Shown here: in pieces, positions 7,574 to 16,527 of the stretch | How the letters are laid out: each line of letters starts with the position of its first letter | Position numbering within the stretch: position 1 is the first letter of the stretch | Made by a program: the position numbers and the translations under genes | Origin: DASXQK01 sp963724385 | Lineage (GTDB): Bacteria; Pseudomonadota; Alphaproteobacteria; Dongiales; Dongiaceae | Length of the DNA: 64,000 bases | Direction of reading: 5' to 3' | NCBI GenBank assembly: GCA_963724385.1 | Contig: CAVRUJ010000002.1 | Location: forward strand, 62,001 to 126,000 | The notes under the pieces: model-generated | The model's database searches: none | What the model saw: only the letters and a program-made list of their open reading frames with translations | What the model was told of the DNA's origin: nothing

Positions 7574-8683
7574 ATGCGGCTGCCCCCCACTCTCGCCTGG
7601 CTGGTCGACGAGGCCAGCAGCTCGCGCGGCGCCGATCACTTCCTTGCAACGCTCGGCGCGAAACTGATCGCCGACGGCCTGCCGCTCGCCGGCGGCGCGC
7701 TCACCCTGGCGGCGGCGCATCCGATCATCGCCCGGCGCACCTGGCTGTGGCGGGCCGAGACCGACGCGGTGATCGAGGCGCTCGGTTTCGGCGCGCTGGG
7801 CTCGGCCACACAGGGAAGCGGCCAGACGCTGGACAAGACCAGCCGCGACTGGCTCGAAGGGCTCGGCACCGGTCTGGTGCAGGAGCATGTCGCCGGACGG
7901 GCATCCGATGGCCCTGCTTCGGCCGGCCCGCTGCTCGCCTGGGCGCTCACCCGGCCGGTCACAGAGCCCGAATCCGCGCTGTTGCATCAGGCGGCGCGCT
8001 TCGCCGCGGCGCCGCTCGCCGGATTGACCACGCGGGCGACGCTGGCCGCCCTGCTCGAGGCCTATCTCGGCCGGCGCGGCGCGGCGCAGGTCCTGGCCGG
8101 GCGGTCGCGGCGCGAGACGGGCGAGACCATCCGCGCGGTCCTGCTCTATGGCGATTTGCGCAGCTTCACCGAGCTGTCGGAATCCATGACGCCGGGGGCG
8201 GTGGTGGCGGCGCTGGACGCCTGGTTCGACCGCATCGCCGGCGCCGTTCACGCTTTCGGCGGCGAGGTTCTGAAATTCATCGGCGACGGCGTGCTGGCGA
8301 TCTTCCCGATCGGCGAAAGGCCGGCTTCCGCCGCCTGCGACGCAGCACTCAGCGCCGTGGGCGCCGCCCGGGCCGGCATGGCCCATCTCGACCAGGCGCG
8401 CGGGCAGAAAGGCCTGCCGTCGCTGCAGTTCGGCCTGGCCCTGCATCTGGGCGAGATGCTGTGGGGCAATGTCGGCACCGCCGACCGGCTCGACTTCACC
8501 GCGATCGGCGCGGCCGTCAACCTGGTGAGCCGGCTCGAAGGCCTCTGCCGGCCGCTCGGCCGCAGCGTGCTGGTCAGCGGCGCGGTCGCGGCGGAGACGA
8601 CCACGGCGCTGGTCCCGCTGGGCGAGCACCGCTTGCGCGGCATCGCCGACCCTTGCGCGGTCTTCACCCTGCCGGAGCAATGA
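7574..8683 (+). CDS. Class III adenylate/guanylate cyclase
   Basis: A 369-residue soluble protein. Residues 1-180 form an N-terminal region seen with rhizobial-type cyclases; the catalytic domain follows. Metal-binding Asp194 ('LYGDLRSFT') and Asp238 ('GDGVLAIF') are present, and 'NLVSRLE' supplies the transition-state Asn and Arg. The stretch 'FTAIGAAVNL' fits a bacterial adenylate cyclase, with small residues at positions that select the base. It converts ATP to cAMP and pyrophosphate. The ATG at 7574 is chosen because upstream codons lack homology. A cyclic-nucleotide-gated channel lies at 59016, and a Crp-like gene at 2772, but any link is inferred. Confidence 0.88.
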   Translation: MRLPPTLAWLVDEASSSRGADHFLATLGAKLIADGLPLAGGALTLAAAHPIIARRTWLWRAETDAVIEALGFGALGSATQGSGQTLDKTSRDWLEGLGTGLVQEHVAGRASDGPASAGPLLAWALTRPVTEPESALLHQAARFAAAPLAGLTTRATLAALLEAYLGRRGAAQVLAGRSRRETGETIRAVLLYGDLRSFTELSESMTPGAVVAALDAWFDRIAGAVHAFGGEVLKFIGDGVLAIFPIGERPASAACDAALSAVGAARAGMAHLDQARGQKGLPSLQFGLALHLGEMLWGNVGTADRLDFTAIGAAVNLVSRLEGLCRPLGRSVLVSGAVAAETTTALVPLGEHRLRGIADPCAVFTLPEQ

Positions 8684-8765
8684 GCGAGACCGGGCCTGGC
8701 GTCTCGGGAGACTTTGCGCTGAGGCTTCGCTTGGACCACTATGGGTGGCGCGCTCAGTGCGGGGG

Positions 8766-10292
8766 ATGTTGAGCGAATTGGGGCAAGACGGGTCAGACAA
8801 CAGGGTTCAGCGCTTTCCCGTCGGCCTCTCGCTCCGAGGGCTCGAGACGGCGCTCGCGCGCATACCAGAACAGCGCTTCAACCTTGCTCTCCTGGCGCTC
8901 TATGTCCTGGCGGTTGGCGTCACCATGCTCGCCCATGAGATGTGGTTCGACGAGATCCAGGCCTGGCTCATCGCGCGCGACAGCCACGGCCTTGCGGATC
9001 TGATCCACAACCTGCATTACGAAGGCCATCCGGCACTCTGGTATCTGCTTCTGATGCCGCTGACCCGCGTGACTCGTGATCCTGCGATCATGCAGGGACT
9101 GCAACTTGCCCTCGCGTCCGCGGCGATGGCCGTGATCCTGTGGCGTGCACCGTTTTCCCACCTGGAGCGCCTGGTCCTCCCATTCGGCCATTTCGTACTC
9201 TTCGAGTATGGCGTGAAGAGCCGTTGCTATGCCCTCGGCTTCCTGCTGCTCGTGCTCTTCTGCTCATTGTGGCGCGAGCGCCGGAAGCATCCCGTGCTCA
9301 TGGCAGTGCTTCTTGCCGCTTTGGCCAATGTGCATTTGTATTTTGCCTTCGCATCGGCGGCAGCACTCGCATGCCTTGTCGTCGATCGAATCCTGGGCGA
9401 CGCCCCTGGAGTCTTGGACAGGTCCTCCGACCGTCATTGGAATGTTCTCGCCGTTCTGATCCTATGCACGGGCTGGGCGCTTGCGGCCGCTGTCGCGCTT
9501 CCGCCAGCGGATTCGGGGTTCGCCATGGGCTGGTCTTTCGGACTGTCGGGCGAACGCATCCTGGGCGTGGTGCGGGCGCTTGGGGAACTGGTCGGGGCCG
9601 GCCGCTGGGCTGGCGCCATCGCCGCCATGTTGGTTCTGGCGATCATTCTGCGGCGTTTCCGCAACAACCCAGCAGCCGCTGTCTTCTTGCTGGCCTCCAT
9701 CGGCGGCATTCTGGCGTTCACTTATGCAAAACTGGGGGTGACTTGGGCCCAAGGCGTTGTCTTTCTCTGCTTCCTGGCCACTGTGTGGATCGATCGGGCA
9801 GGGATCGACCCAGGCGGCGCAAAGGCTGGCAAGTCTGCCTTGCTGGTTCCCCCGGGCCTGTTCATGGCAGTGCTTGCCGTCCAGGCGCTTGTCGGGCTGG
9901 CGGTGGCGTCGCAAGACTTTGCAAGGCCCTATTCAAATGGCAGCGCGGCGGCTCGATTTATTCGAGAGCGTGGTTGGGCGGCCGGCCCCATTGTGGGAAT
10001 TCCAGACATTCACACATGTACGGTTGTCGGCTATCTGCAGGTGGACCGCATCTACTATGCCAACGGGCGGCGCTGGGGGTCATTCGCCGTCTGGGACCGC
10101 AGGCGTCTGGAGCCCATCGACATGGAAGCCGTGATGAGGGACGTGGATCGCTTCGGACCCAGCGCCACATTCATCGTCGCCGAAGGCCAACCTGTGGACC
10201 CCGGCATGCTGGCCCGCCACGGCTTTCACGAGGTGGCGCGTTTCCAAGGAGCAACTGTCCAGGACGAAAACTACGTGATCTACCATCGCTAG
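8766..10292 (+). CDS. Polytopic membrane protein, glycosyltransferase-like
   Basis: About 508 residues with ten or more hydrophobic segments. After the first helix comes 'HEMWFDEIQAWLIARDS', a Trp-Asp-Glu element like the acidic motif in the first periplasmic loop of lipid-phosphate-sugar-dependent (PMT/ArnT-like, GT-C fold) glycosyltransferases; a 'YEGHPALWYLLLMPL' loop follows, also typical. A soluble C-terminal domain of about 120 residues starts near 'SAAARFIRERGW'. Likely adds or moves sugars at the outer face of the inner membrane; substrate unknown. A GTG at 8745 is an alternative start. The next gene is convergent with a 12-base gap. Confidence 0.7.
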   Translation: MLSELGQDGSDNRVQRFPVGLSLRGLETALARIPEQRFNLALLALYVLAVGVTMLAHEMWFDEIQAWLIARDSHGLADLIHNLHYEGHPALWYLLLMPLTRVTRDPAIMQGLQLALASAAMAVILWRAPFSHLERLVLPFGHFVLFEYGVKSRCYALGFLLLVLFCSLWRERRKHPVLMAVLLAALANVHLYFAFASAAALACLVVDRILGDAPGVLDRSSDRHWNVLAVLILCTGWALAAAVALPPADSGFAMGWSFGLSGERILGVVRALGELVGAGRWAGAIAAMLVLAIILRRFRNNPAAAVFLLASIGGILAFTYAKLGVTWAQGVVFLCFLATVWIDRAGIDPGGAKAGKSALLVPPGLFMAVLAVQALVGLAVASQDFARPYSNGSAAARFIRERGWAAGPIVGIPDIHTCTVVGYLQVDRIYYANGRRWGSFAVWDRRRLEPIDMEAVMRDVDRFGPSATFIVAEGQPVDPGMLARHGFHEVARFQGATVQDENYVIYHR

Positions 10293-10304
10293 GATGGGGT
10301 CGCG

Positions 10305-11726
10305 CTACGCCTTGCCGCCTTCCTGATAGAGCCCGTCGATGTTGACCAGCCAGGGATCGAAATGCCCGAGCCCGAGCGCGGTGCGCGCAGCCAGCAGGCC
10401 GGTCGCCATGGCGTGGTCCTGATTGTTATACTTGAACATGCCCGAGCGGCCGATAGGCAGGAAATTCTCGAAGCGGTCGAGCCAGCCTTTGATCACCGCG
10501 ACCTTGTCGGCGTAGCCCCGCTCGATCACCGGATAGGCTTTGGGAGAGCGGACAACGAAGCCATCGGCAACGGCGGCGGCGGCCACGAGCCTCATGGAAG
10601 CGAGTTCGCGGCGCGCCAGATCGATGAGCTCGGCATCGGAAGCCTGCCACAACCATTCGTCGGCGAAGCAGAAATACTCGGCCGTCAAAGGATGAATGTC
10701 GGGGGCGGCGGCCATGGCCGGCGAAAAGTTGCGGTAGCTGGAGACGCGGGCCATCTTCACTTCGGGCGAATGCAGGTAGATCCAGTTGTCGGGAAACGGC
10801 GGTTCGCCCTTGACCAGGAGCTGGACGCTGATGTGATTGCGGTAGGCGAGGCCGGCGGCGGCGCGCTCGACCTCGTCGGGCGGGCGCGGATCGAACTGAG
10901 CCAGAAGCTCCGTCAACGGGGCGCTGGAAAGATAGAAATCGCCCGACGCCGTGGCGCTGGATCCGTCGGCAGCGCCATAGGCGATCCCGCGGACCTGGAA
11001 ACCCTCGCGATCGATCCGCGTGGCTTCCGTCCGGCGGAGCACGGTGCCGCCGGCGGCTTCAACGCGGGCCGTCATCTTCTCGTACAGCTGGCCGGCGCCG
11101 AGCCTGGGGTAAAGGAATTCGCTGGCGAGCGTCCTGGCGACAGCCCCCTTTGACGGGCTGAGCGCGCTCAGGATCGCGCGACCGAGGTCGAGGCTCTTGA
11201 TCCGCTGCCCCGCCCATTCGGCGTCGATCCGCGCGCAGGGGATGCCCCAGACCTTCTCCGTGTAGGTCTTGAAAAACGTCACAAACAGGCGCCGCCCGAA
11301 GCGATCGACGACCCAGTCCTCGAAGGTGAGGATGGGCCGAGGCGACAGCCCTCGGCGCAGCCGCGCCGCGACATAGCTGGAAAGGATGCTAAGCCCGGGC
11401 AGCAGCCCTACGCCCATGAGGCAGCTCAACGGCGTCAGCGGGTAGCTGAAGAGCTTGTTGCGATAGAGGATCCGGGTGAGCCGGGGAACGCTCACGATGT
11501 CCTCGCCGCCAACGTCGCGGAACAGCGCCTTCACCTCTTCGTTCAGCGTGAAGAAGCGATGCGGGCCGATATCGAACCGGTGCCCCCCGCAGGCGACGGT
11601 CCGCGCGAGGCCGCCCATATCGGCAAGCTTCTCGAGCACGAGGGGTCGGCCGCCCCTCAGCGAGACCTCAAGGGCGGCGGTAAGACCCGCGGGTCCGCCG
11701 CCAACGATGATGACGCTTTTCGGCAT
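10305..11726 (-). CDS. FAD-dependent oxidoreductase (protoporphyrinogen-oxidase-like)
   Basis: A 473-residue flavoprotein. The N-terminus 'SVIIVGGGPAGLTAALEVS' is a dinucleotide-binding Rossmann motif, followed by 'GGHRFDIGPHRFF', the pattern of the amine-oxidase/protoporphyrinogen-oxidase superfamily that also contains UDP-galactopyranose mutase-like enzymes. The C-terminal 'YADKVAVIKGWLDRFENFLPIGRSGMFKYNNQDHAM' region is the second FAD-binding part. Members of this branch often sit in sugar or envelope gene clusters, which suits its convergent neighbour, a membrane glycosyltransferase-like gene. Exact reaction unknown. Confidence 0.78.
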   Translation of the reverse strand: MPKSVIIVGGGPAGLTAALEVSLRGGRPLVLEKLADMGGLARTVACGGHRFDIGPHRFFTLNEEVKALFRDVGGEDIVSVPRLTRILYRNKLFSYPLTPLSCLMGVGLLPGLSILSSYVAARLRRGLSPRPILTFEDWVVDRFGRRLFVTFFKTYTEKVWGIPCARIDAEWAGQRIKSLDLGRAILSALSPSKGAVARTLASEFLYPRLGAGQLYEKMTARVEAAGGTVLRRTEATRIDREGFQVRGIAYGAADGSSATASGDFYLSSAPLTELLAQFDPRPPDEVERAAAGLAYRNHISVQLLVKGEPPFPDNWIYLHSPEVKMARVSSYRNFSPAMAAAPDIHPLTAEYFCFADEWLWQASDAELIDLARRELASMRLVAAAAVADGFVVRSPKAYPVIERGYADKVAVIKGWLDRFENFLPIGRSGMFKYNNQDHAMATGLLAARTALGLGHFDPWLVNIDGLYQEGGKA

Positions 11727-11830
11727 CCGGCTTATGCGCTCTCCCCGCCAGAGCCTGCCCGGATTGACCTCGAATTGCCACCCCGGCAGACGGCGCGGCG
11801 AGAGACCTGGGCGTTAGATTCTTCGGTCTG

Positions 11831-11880
11831 GTCGCATTTTCTACGCCGAACCGGTGCCCACTTCGGCGGAAAATGCTCTA
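11831..11880 (+). repeat. REP-like palindrome (copy 1)
   Basis: A 50-base element, nearly identical to one at 21091-21140. Its arms 'TACGCCGAA...TTCGGCGG' and 'GCATTTTC...GAAAATGC' pair with the middle 'CCGGTGCCCAC' as loop. Palindromes of this type are very common between genes of alphaproteobacteria. It lies between the oxidoreductase gene and the end of the DUF2182 gene, where a bidirectional terminator or REP role would fit. Confidence 0.75.
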
Positions 11881-12666
11881 GCCGAGCCCGGCCGCCTGCG
11901 CGATGAGGATCAGCCCGGCAGCGACGGCGACGGCCCCGATGGCTCTGGCGGCGCGCTCGCTGTTCCGTGCCAGGCGCTCGACGGTGATGGCTGCTGCCAC
12001 GACGGCCATCGCGCGCAGGTCTATGACCCCGACGGCGAGCAGAATCGCCGTCAGATTGCCGCAGCAGCCGACGCAATCGAGGCCGAAGCGCAAGCCGTGA
12101 CGCCAGGCCGTGGCTGCATCCGCCGGCAGGCTGCTGCCAGGCCCGGGCGCCTCCCGGCAGCAGGCGAGGCGATGCGCCTTCCAGGTAGTGAACTGGAGCG
12201 CGCCGGCGAAGAGGACGACCAGGCCGGCCGCAGTCGGAACGGCGCGCGCCAGCGCTGGCTGCTGCATCTCGGCTGCCGCCAGCTCGACGCCCAGCACAAA
12301 GACGGCCATTCCGATCACGGTCCAGACGAAGAAATATCCAAGGCCCGCCACCACGGTCAGAAAGTTGAGCCGCCCCTCGCCTGCCCGGCCGACGGCCCGG
12401 CGGTAGCGCCGCAGCATCGGCAGCAAGGACGGCAGCATCATCGCCGCCATCATCGCGACCCACATGGCGAGGAAAGACGCCGCGGCGCCGGGCCAGCCCT
12501 GTCCGGGCATCCACGTCATCGACATCGTCCAGCCGCCTGGCATCGGCATTCCGCCCATCGTGGACATGGACAGGGACCAGGCGATGGTCACCGCCGCGCC
12601 GGCGGCGAACAGCAGCGCCGAGACGCCGAGGAAGGCTCGCTCGGAAGCTCCAGCAGCGACGCGCAT
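11878..12666 (-). CDS. DUF2182 membrane protein
   Basis: A 262-residue integral membrane protein with about six helices. It shows the signature Met-rich stretch 'AMWVAMMAAMMLPSLLPMLRRYR' and a later 'CVGCCGNLTAILLAVGVIDLR' with paired cysteines, both typical of the predicted metal-binding DUF2182 family (COG5486). Start at 12666, only 8 bases after the DUF899 gene stops, so the two are one operon. DUF2182 and DUF899-like genes often travel together; I infer a shared role in metal or redox handling. The 3' end overlaps the REP-like element edge. A scrap of this gene's 3' end lies at 2203. Confidence 0.8.
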   Translation of the reverse strand: MRVAAGASERAFLGVSALLFAAGAAVTIAWSLSMSTMGGMPMPGGWTMSMTWMPGQGWPGAAASFLAMWVAMMAAMMLPSLLPMLRRYRRAVGRAGEGRLNFLTVVAGLGYFFVWTVIGMAVFVLGVELAAAEMQQPALARAVPTAAGLVVLFAGALQFTTWKAHRLACCREAPGPGSSLPADAATAWRHGLRFGLDCVGCCGNLTAILLAVGVIDLRAMAVVAAAITVERLARNSERAARAIGAVAVAAGLILIAQAAGLG

Positions 12667-12674
12667 GGCCCGGC

Positions 12675-13439
12675 TCAGCGCTTGCCATACATGTCGTGGT
12701 GGCGCCACCAGATGCCCGTCTGGTTGCGCCCCTTGGGGGCACGGTCGAGCCACTGGAACATGCCCCAGAGGCCGTCCAGCCCGCGCGCGTAGGTGGAATA
12801 GCTGAGGTAGACGACGCCGTCCTCGAGCACGAAGCTGCTCATGCCCGGCCTCTCGCGGACATAGGCACGCGGTTCGGAGCCGGCCTGGGCCGCATTCTGG
12901 AGGACGGGCTCCGGCAAGGTCGCCGCGACCATCGCATGGCCGCCGCGCCGGAAGTTGTATTCGCTGCCGCCCTCGCGCTGCTGCTCCTCGGTGATCGAGA
13001 CGTTGAAGTCGAAATTGAAGTCGTTGCCGACGGAGGACGCCCAGGGAAAGCTCCATCCCATCCGCTTCTTGAACGCCTGGAGCTTGGCGAGCGGCGCCCG
13101 CGACACCGCCGCAAGCGTCACGTCGTGGTTCGCCAGGTGAACGACGGATCCGTCGAACCCGTCGGCGATCGCCGAGCAGGACGGGCAGCCCGCCTTGTAG
13201 TCGGGTCCGAACATGAAATGGTAGACGAGGAGCTGCGAGCGGCCTTTGAAGAGATCCGCGAGCGAAGCCTTCCCGTCATCGGTCTCGAACCGGTAGTCCT
13301 TGTCGACCCGGACCCAGGGCAGCTCCTGGCGCCGGCGCGCCAGGTCATCGCTCTGCCGCGTCAGCGCCTTCTCCGCGCCCAGCAGCTCGAGCCGGGCCGC
13401 CAGCCACTCTTCACGCGTGCCGGTCTTGTGCGTCGTCAT
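12675..13439 (-). CDS. DUF899 thioredoxin-fold protein
   Basis: A 254-residue cytoplasmic protein of the DUF899 family. After the opening 'TREEWLAARLELLGAEKALTR' comes 'YHFMFGPDYKAGCPSCSAIAD', the CxxC equivalent of a thioredoxin-like fold, and the C-terminal 'FQWLDRAPKGRN' with 'GIWWRHHDMYG'. The catalytic role is not established; a redox or thiol function is the family guess. The ATG has the strong AAAGGAG ribosome site. First gene of the pair with DUF2182 downstream; the HTH regulator at 13566 is divergent and may control them. Confidence 0.85.
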   Translation of the reverse strand: MTTHKTGTREEWLAARLELLGAEKALTRQSDDLARRRQELPWVRVDKDYRFETDDGKASLADLFKGRSQLLVYHFMFGPDYKAGCPSCSAIADGFDGSVVHLANHDVTLAAVSRAPLAKLQAFKKRMGWSFPWASSVGNDFNFDFNVSITEEQQREGGSEYNFRRGGHAMVAATLPEPVLQNAAQAGSEPRAYVRERPGMSSFVLEDGVVYLSYSTYARGLDGLWGMFQWLDRAPKGRNQTGIWWRHHDMYGKR

Positions 13440-13565
13440 GGTCTTATCTCCTTTGGCTGTCCTCGTCGTCCGCGCCCTTCGCGCCACGACCTGCTGGTTT
13501 GTGGTCGGGAGATGATTTAGTACCGGGCGTCGAACGGCGGGAGTGACAAGTGTGGCGGGATTCCC

Positions 13566-14786
13566 ATGGACTCGCTGATCACGGCCGCGGCGCGGGCGCT
13601 TGCCGCCGGTGACCCACTCGGGGCGCTGAACCGGGTCGCGTTGCGCGAGGACGCACCCGCCCTGGCACTCCGCGGCATCGCCATGGCGCAGCTTGGCGAT
13701 TTCCCTCGCGCCAAGGCTCTCCTGCGCCGCGCGGCCCGCGGCTTCGGTCCGAAGGAGGCCGTGGCCCGCGCGCGCTGCGTCGTCGCCGAGGCCGAGATCG
13801 CGCTTGTCTCGCGCGACCTCGGCTGGCCGGCCAAAGCGCTCGACGCCGCGCGGGCGACCCTCGAAGAGCATGGCGACCGGCTGAACGCCGGCCATGCGCG
13901 GCATCTCGAGATCCGGCGCCTCCTCCTGATCGGGCGCCTCGAGGAGGCCGAGCGCGGGCTCGCTCGGCTCGACCCGGCGCCCTTCCCGCCCGCCTTGAGG
14001 GCCGCCCATGAGCTGGTGGTCGCAGGCATCGCGATGCGGCGCCTGAAGACCAAGGCGGCGCGGGCGGCACTCGCCCGGGCCAAGCATGCCGCGCGCCAGG
14101 CCGGCATCGCAGCACTGGCGGCCGAAGTCGAAAGTGCGTCCCTTCTGCTGAACACGCCCGCGGCGCGCCTGATCGCGCGCGGCGAGGAGCGGCCCCTGCT
14201 CCTCGGGCAGGTCGAGGCCTTGCTCGCCTCCAACGCGCTGGTTGTCGATGCCTGTCGCTATGTCCTGCGCGAAGCAGACAAGGCGGTCTCGCTGGCCAGG
14301 CGCCCGGTGCTGTTCGCGCTCGCGCGTGCGCTCGGCGAAGCCTGGCCGGAAGACGCGCCGCGGGCGACCCTCCTGGCGAAGGCCTTCCGGGCGAAGCACA
14401 CCGATGAATCCCACCGCGCGCGATTGCGGGTCGAAATCGGGCGACTTCGAAGGCTGCTGCGGAACCTGGCCGGCATCAGCGCGACGAAGCGGGGGTTCGC
14501 GCTCGCGCCGCGCCGGGCGAGCGAGGTCGTCGTGCTGGCCCGGCCCGTCGAAGAGAAGCACGGGGGCGTGCTCGCCTTCCTCGCCGACGGCGAATCCTGG
14601 TCGAGCTCGGCCTTGGCGCTGGCGCTCGGCGCCGGGCAGCGCAGCGTGCAGCGGGCGCTGGACCAGCTCGCGGCGGCCGGCAAGGTGCAGTCCTTCGGCC
14701 GCGGGCGGGCGCGTCGGTGGATGACCCCGCCCCTGCCGGGATTCACGACGACCTTGTTACTCCCCGCACCTCTGCCGAGCGATTAG
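13566..14786 (+). CDS. Winged-helix regulator with helical-repeat domain
   Basis: A 406-residue protein, very rich in Ala, Arg and Leu. Residues 1-250 look like a helical repeat (TPR-like) sensor region. A segment near residue 285, 'RLRVEIGRLRRLLRN', followed by 'ATKRGFAL', matches the DNA-binding half of an OmpR-type winged helix (recognition helix and wing). The end contains 'WSSSALALALGAGQRSVQRAL', another HTH-like stretch. It may regulate the DUF899-DUF2182 pair, to which it is divergent, and the beta-propeller gene 10 bases downstream. Ligand unknown. Confidence 0.68.
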   Translation: MDSLITAAARALAAGDPLGALNRVALREDAPALALRGIAMAQLGDFPRAKALLRRAARGFGPKEAVARARCVVAEAEIALVSRDLGWPAKALDAARATLEEHGDRLNAGHARHLEIRRLLLIGRLEEAERGLARLDPAPFPPALRAAHELVVAGIAMRRLKTKAARAALARAKHAARQAGIAALAAEVESASLLLNTPAARLIARGEERPLLLGQVEALLASNALVVDACRYVLREADKAVSLARRPVLFALARALGEAWPEDAPRATLLAKAFRAKHTDESHRARLRVEIGRLRRLLRNLAGISATKRGFALAPRRASEVVVLARPVEEKHGGVLAFLADGESWSSSALALALGAGQRSVQRALDQLAAAGKVQSFGRGRARRWMTPPLPGFTTTLLLPAPLPSD

Positions 14787-14795
14787 GATGGCAGC

Positions 14796-15431
14796 ATGAA
14801 ACGAACGGCCGCCGAAATCCTCCGCGAGTATGGGCCCTTTCCCGGCGTGGAAAGGGTGAACGGGGTCACCTATGACGGCCGGCAGGTCTGGTTTGCCGCC
14901 GGCGACAAGCTCACCGCCCTCGATCCGGCGAGCGGGAAGACGGGGCGCTCGATCGACGTCGCCGCTCATGCCGGCACGGCCTTCGACGGCCGGCACCTCT
15001 ATCAGCTCGCCGACGAGCGCATCCAGAAGATCGACCCGAAGACCGGCAAGGTGCTCGCCACGATCCCGGCGCCCAGCGGCGGCGGCTCGGGGATGGCCTG
15101 GGCCGAGGGGACGCTCTGGGTGGGGCAGTATCGCAACCGCAAGATCCATCAGGTCGATCCCGAGACGGGGAAGATCCTGCGCAGCATCGAGTCCAACCGC
15201 TTCGTCACCGGGGTCAGCTGGGTCGAGGGCGAGCTCTGGCACGCCACCTGGGAAGGCGAGGAGAGCGAGCTCAGGCGGATCGATCCCAAAACGGGAGAGG
15301 TCCTGGAGAGCCTCGCGATGCCGCCCGGGGTGGCCGTGTCGGGGCTCGAGTCCGATGGCGGCGACCGGTTTTACTGCGGCGGGGCAAGCAGCGGGAAGGT
15401 GAGAGCCGTCAGACGGCCGCGGCGAGGCTAA
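14796..15431 (+). CDS. Glutamine cyclotransferase-like beta-propeller
   Basis: A 211-residue protein made of repeated propeller strands: 'VNGVTYDGRQVWFAAGDKLTALDPASGKT', 'IQKIDPKTGKVLATIPAP', 'HQVDPETGKILRSIE', 'LRRIDPKTGEVLESLAMP'. These fit the glutaminyl-peptide cyclotransferase (Glu_cyclase_2) or Vgb-lyase-like family. No signal peptide is visible, so it probably acts in the cytoplasm. The cyclase reaction (N-terminal Gln to pyroglutamate) is the family label, not proven here. Its start is 10 bases after the winged-helix regulator, so they are probably co-transcribed. Confidence 0.72.
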   Translation: MKRTAAEILREYGPFPGVERVNGVTYDGRQVWFAAGDKLTALDPASGKTGRSIDVAAHAGTAFDGRHLYQLADERIQKIDPKTGKVLATIPAPSGGGSGMAWAEGTLWVGQYRNRKIHQVDPETGKILRSIESNRFVTGVSWVEGELWHATWEGEESELRRIDPKTGEVLESLAMPPGVAVSGLESDGGDRFYCGGASSGKVRAVRRPRRG

Positions 15432-15960
15432 GCGGCGGCGGCGACGGAAAGCCCCCGCCTCCAAGAGCAAGTGGTCGAAGCGGCGCTGGCCGGCGGCAAG
15501 CCACGGGGATTGACAATCGCCTGAATCAGCCAGCGGCCGATCACGCTCAATGCCGACGCCGTCGAAGCCATTTCCGAACAATCGTGGCAATGCTCCCCAC
15601 GACCGTTCCTCTGTTATCCCGAGCGGGGCCTTCTGCCCGCACAGCTGTTGGCACCCGTCGACTTCATCAATGCGTCGAAAGACCGACCCTGACGCCTGCC
15701 ATCGTCCACGCGAACTCTCACTCTTGCCGCTTGCCGCTTCCCGCCAACCGGTGCGCCCCCAGATTTTCTGAGATTTTGAACTCCGATCCAATTCTCCAAA
15801 CCCGCCCGCGCGGCCCGCGCGGCTTGTCTGTTGGTGACGAGACCTACTCCCGCACGTGCCGACCTTTATCCACATGCTACAGAATCCTGTGAGGCGCTCT
15901 TGAATTTCTCCAAGGGCGCTCCTACTTTAGGCGCGAAGGAACTTTTTGGGGAAAATCAGG
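15432..15960. other. 529-base gap with no clear gene
   Basis: No frame in this stretch has convincing coding character; the short open frames are unlike known proteins and change strand. It lies between the propeller gene and the two-gene cassette and could carry the cassette promoter. The base mix drifts lower in GC toward the right. I see no transposase or integrase remnant that I can name. Confidence 0.5.
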
Positions 15961-16527
15961 ATGAGCGAGGTGAAAGCCATCGAGGCGATCGACAACGCCC
16001 TCAGCGCGCTCGACCCGGACGAATGCGCACGCGTCCTGGCTTGGGCGCAACTGAAATACGGCGCTGCGGCGCGGATCAATCCAGCGACGGATCAACCGGC
16101 ACCGACGCCGCCTACCGCGCCTGCGCCCGCGAACGCGCCGATCAATAGGGCGAAGGTCAAAAGTTCGAAGAAGGCCAAGACGATCATTTCGATGGACAAG
16201 AGCCTGAATCTAAGCCCGCCGGACACTGTGTCGGCGGTGCAGTTTGCAACCGAAAAGTCGCCGACCACCGTCCTGCAGAAGTGCGTTGTCGCGGTGTACT
16301 ATCTACGGGACACCATCAAGATGGAGAAGGTGACTGCGCAGGCCGTTTTCACGTTCTTCAAGCATCTCAGTTGGCCGGTCCCGGCTGACCTAAAGAATAC
16401 TTTGCAGCAGGCTGGCTCGGTGGGTTGGCTCGATACATCCGACAGCGAGAACATCAAGCTGACATCGCTGGGCGAGAATCTGGTCGAGTACGATCTGCCG
16501 GCTAAGGCCAAGACGAAGGCGAAGTGA
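15961..16527 (+). CDS. Hypothetical protein, first gene of a two-gene cassette
   Basis: A 188-residue cytoplasmic protein I cannot name. Residues 1-35 ('IEAIDNALSALDPDECARVLAWAQLKYG') form a helical N-terminal segment. A Pro/Ala-rich linker at about 40-65 and a Lys/Ser-rich basic patch follow. The C-terminal 75 residues ('VLQKCVVAVYYLRDTI' to 'LTSLGENLVEYDL') look like a winged-helix-like domain. Lower GC than the flanks. The last bases GTGA overlap the start of the next gene, which shows translational coupling. Together with the HEPN-like partner it resembles an accessory toxin-antitoxin or defence pair; that is inference. Confidence 0.6.
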   Translation: MSEVKAIEAIDNALSALDPDECARVLAWAQLKYGAAARINPATDQPAPTPPTAPAPANAPINRAKVKSSKKAKTIISMDKSLNLSPPDTVSAVQFATEKSPTTVLQKCVVAVYYLRDTIKMEKVTAQAVFTFFKHLSWPVPADLKNTLQQAGSVGWLDTSDSENIKLTSLGENLVEYDLPAKAKTKAK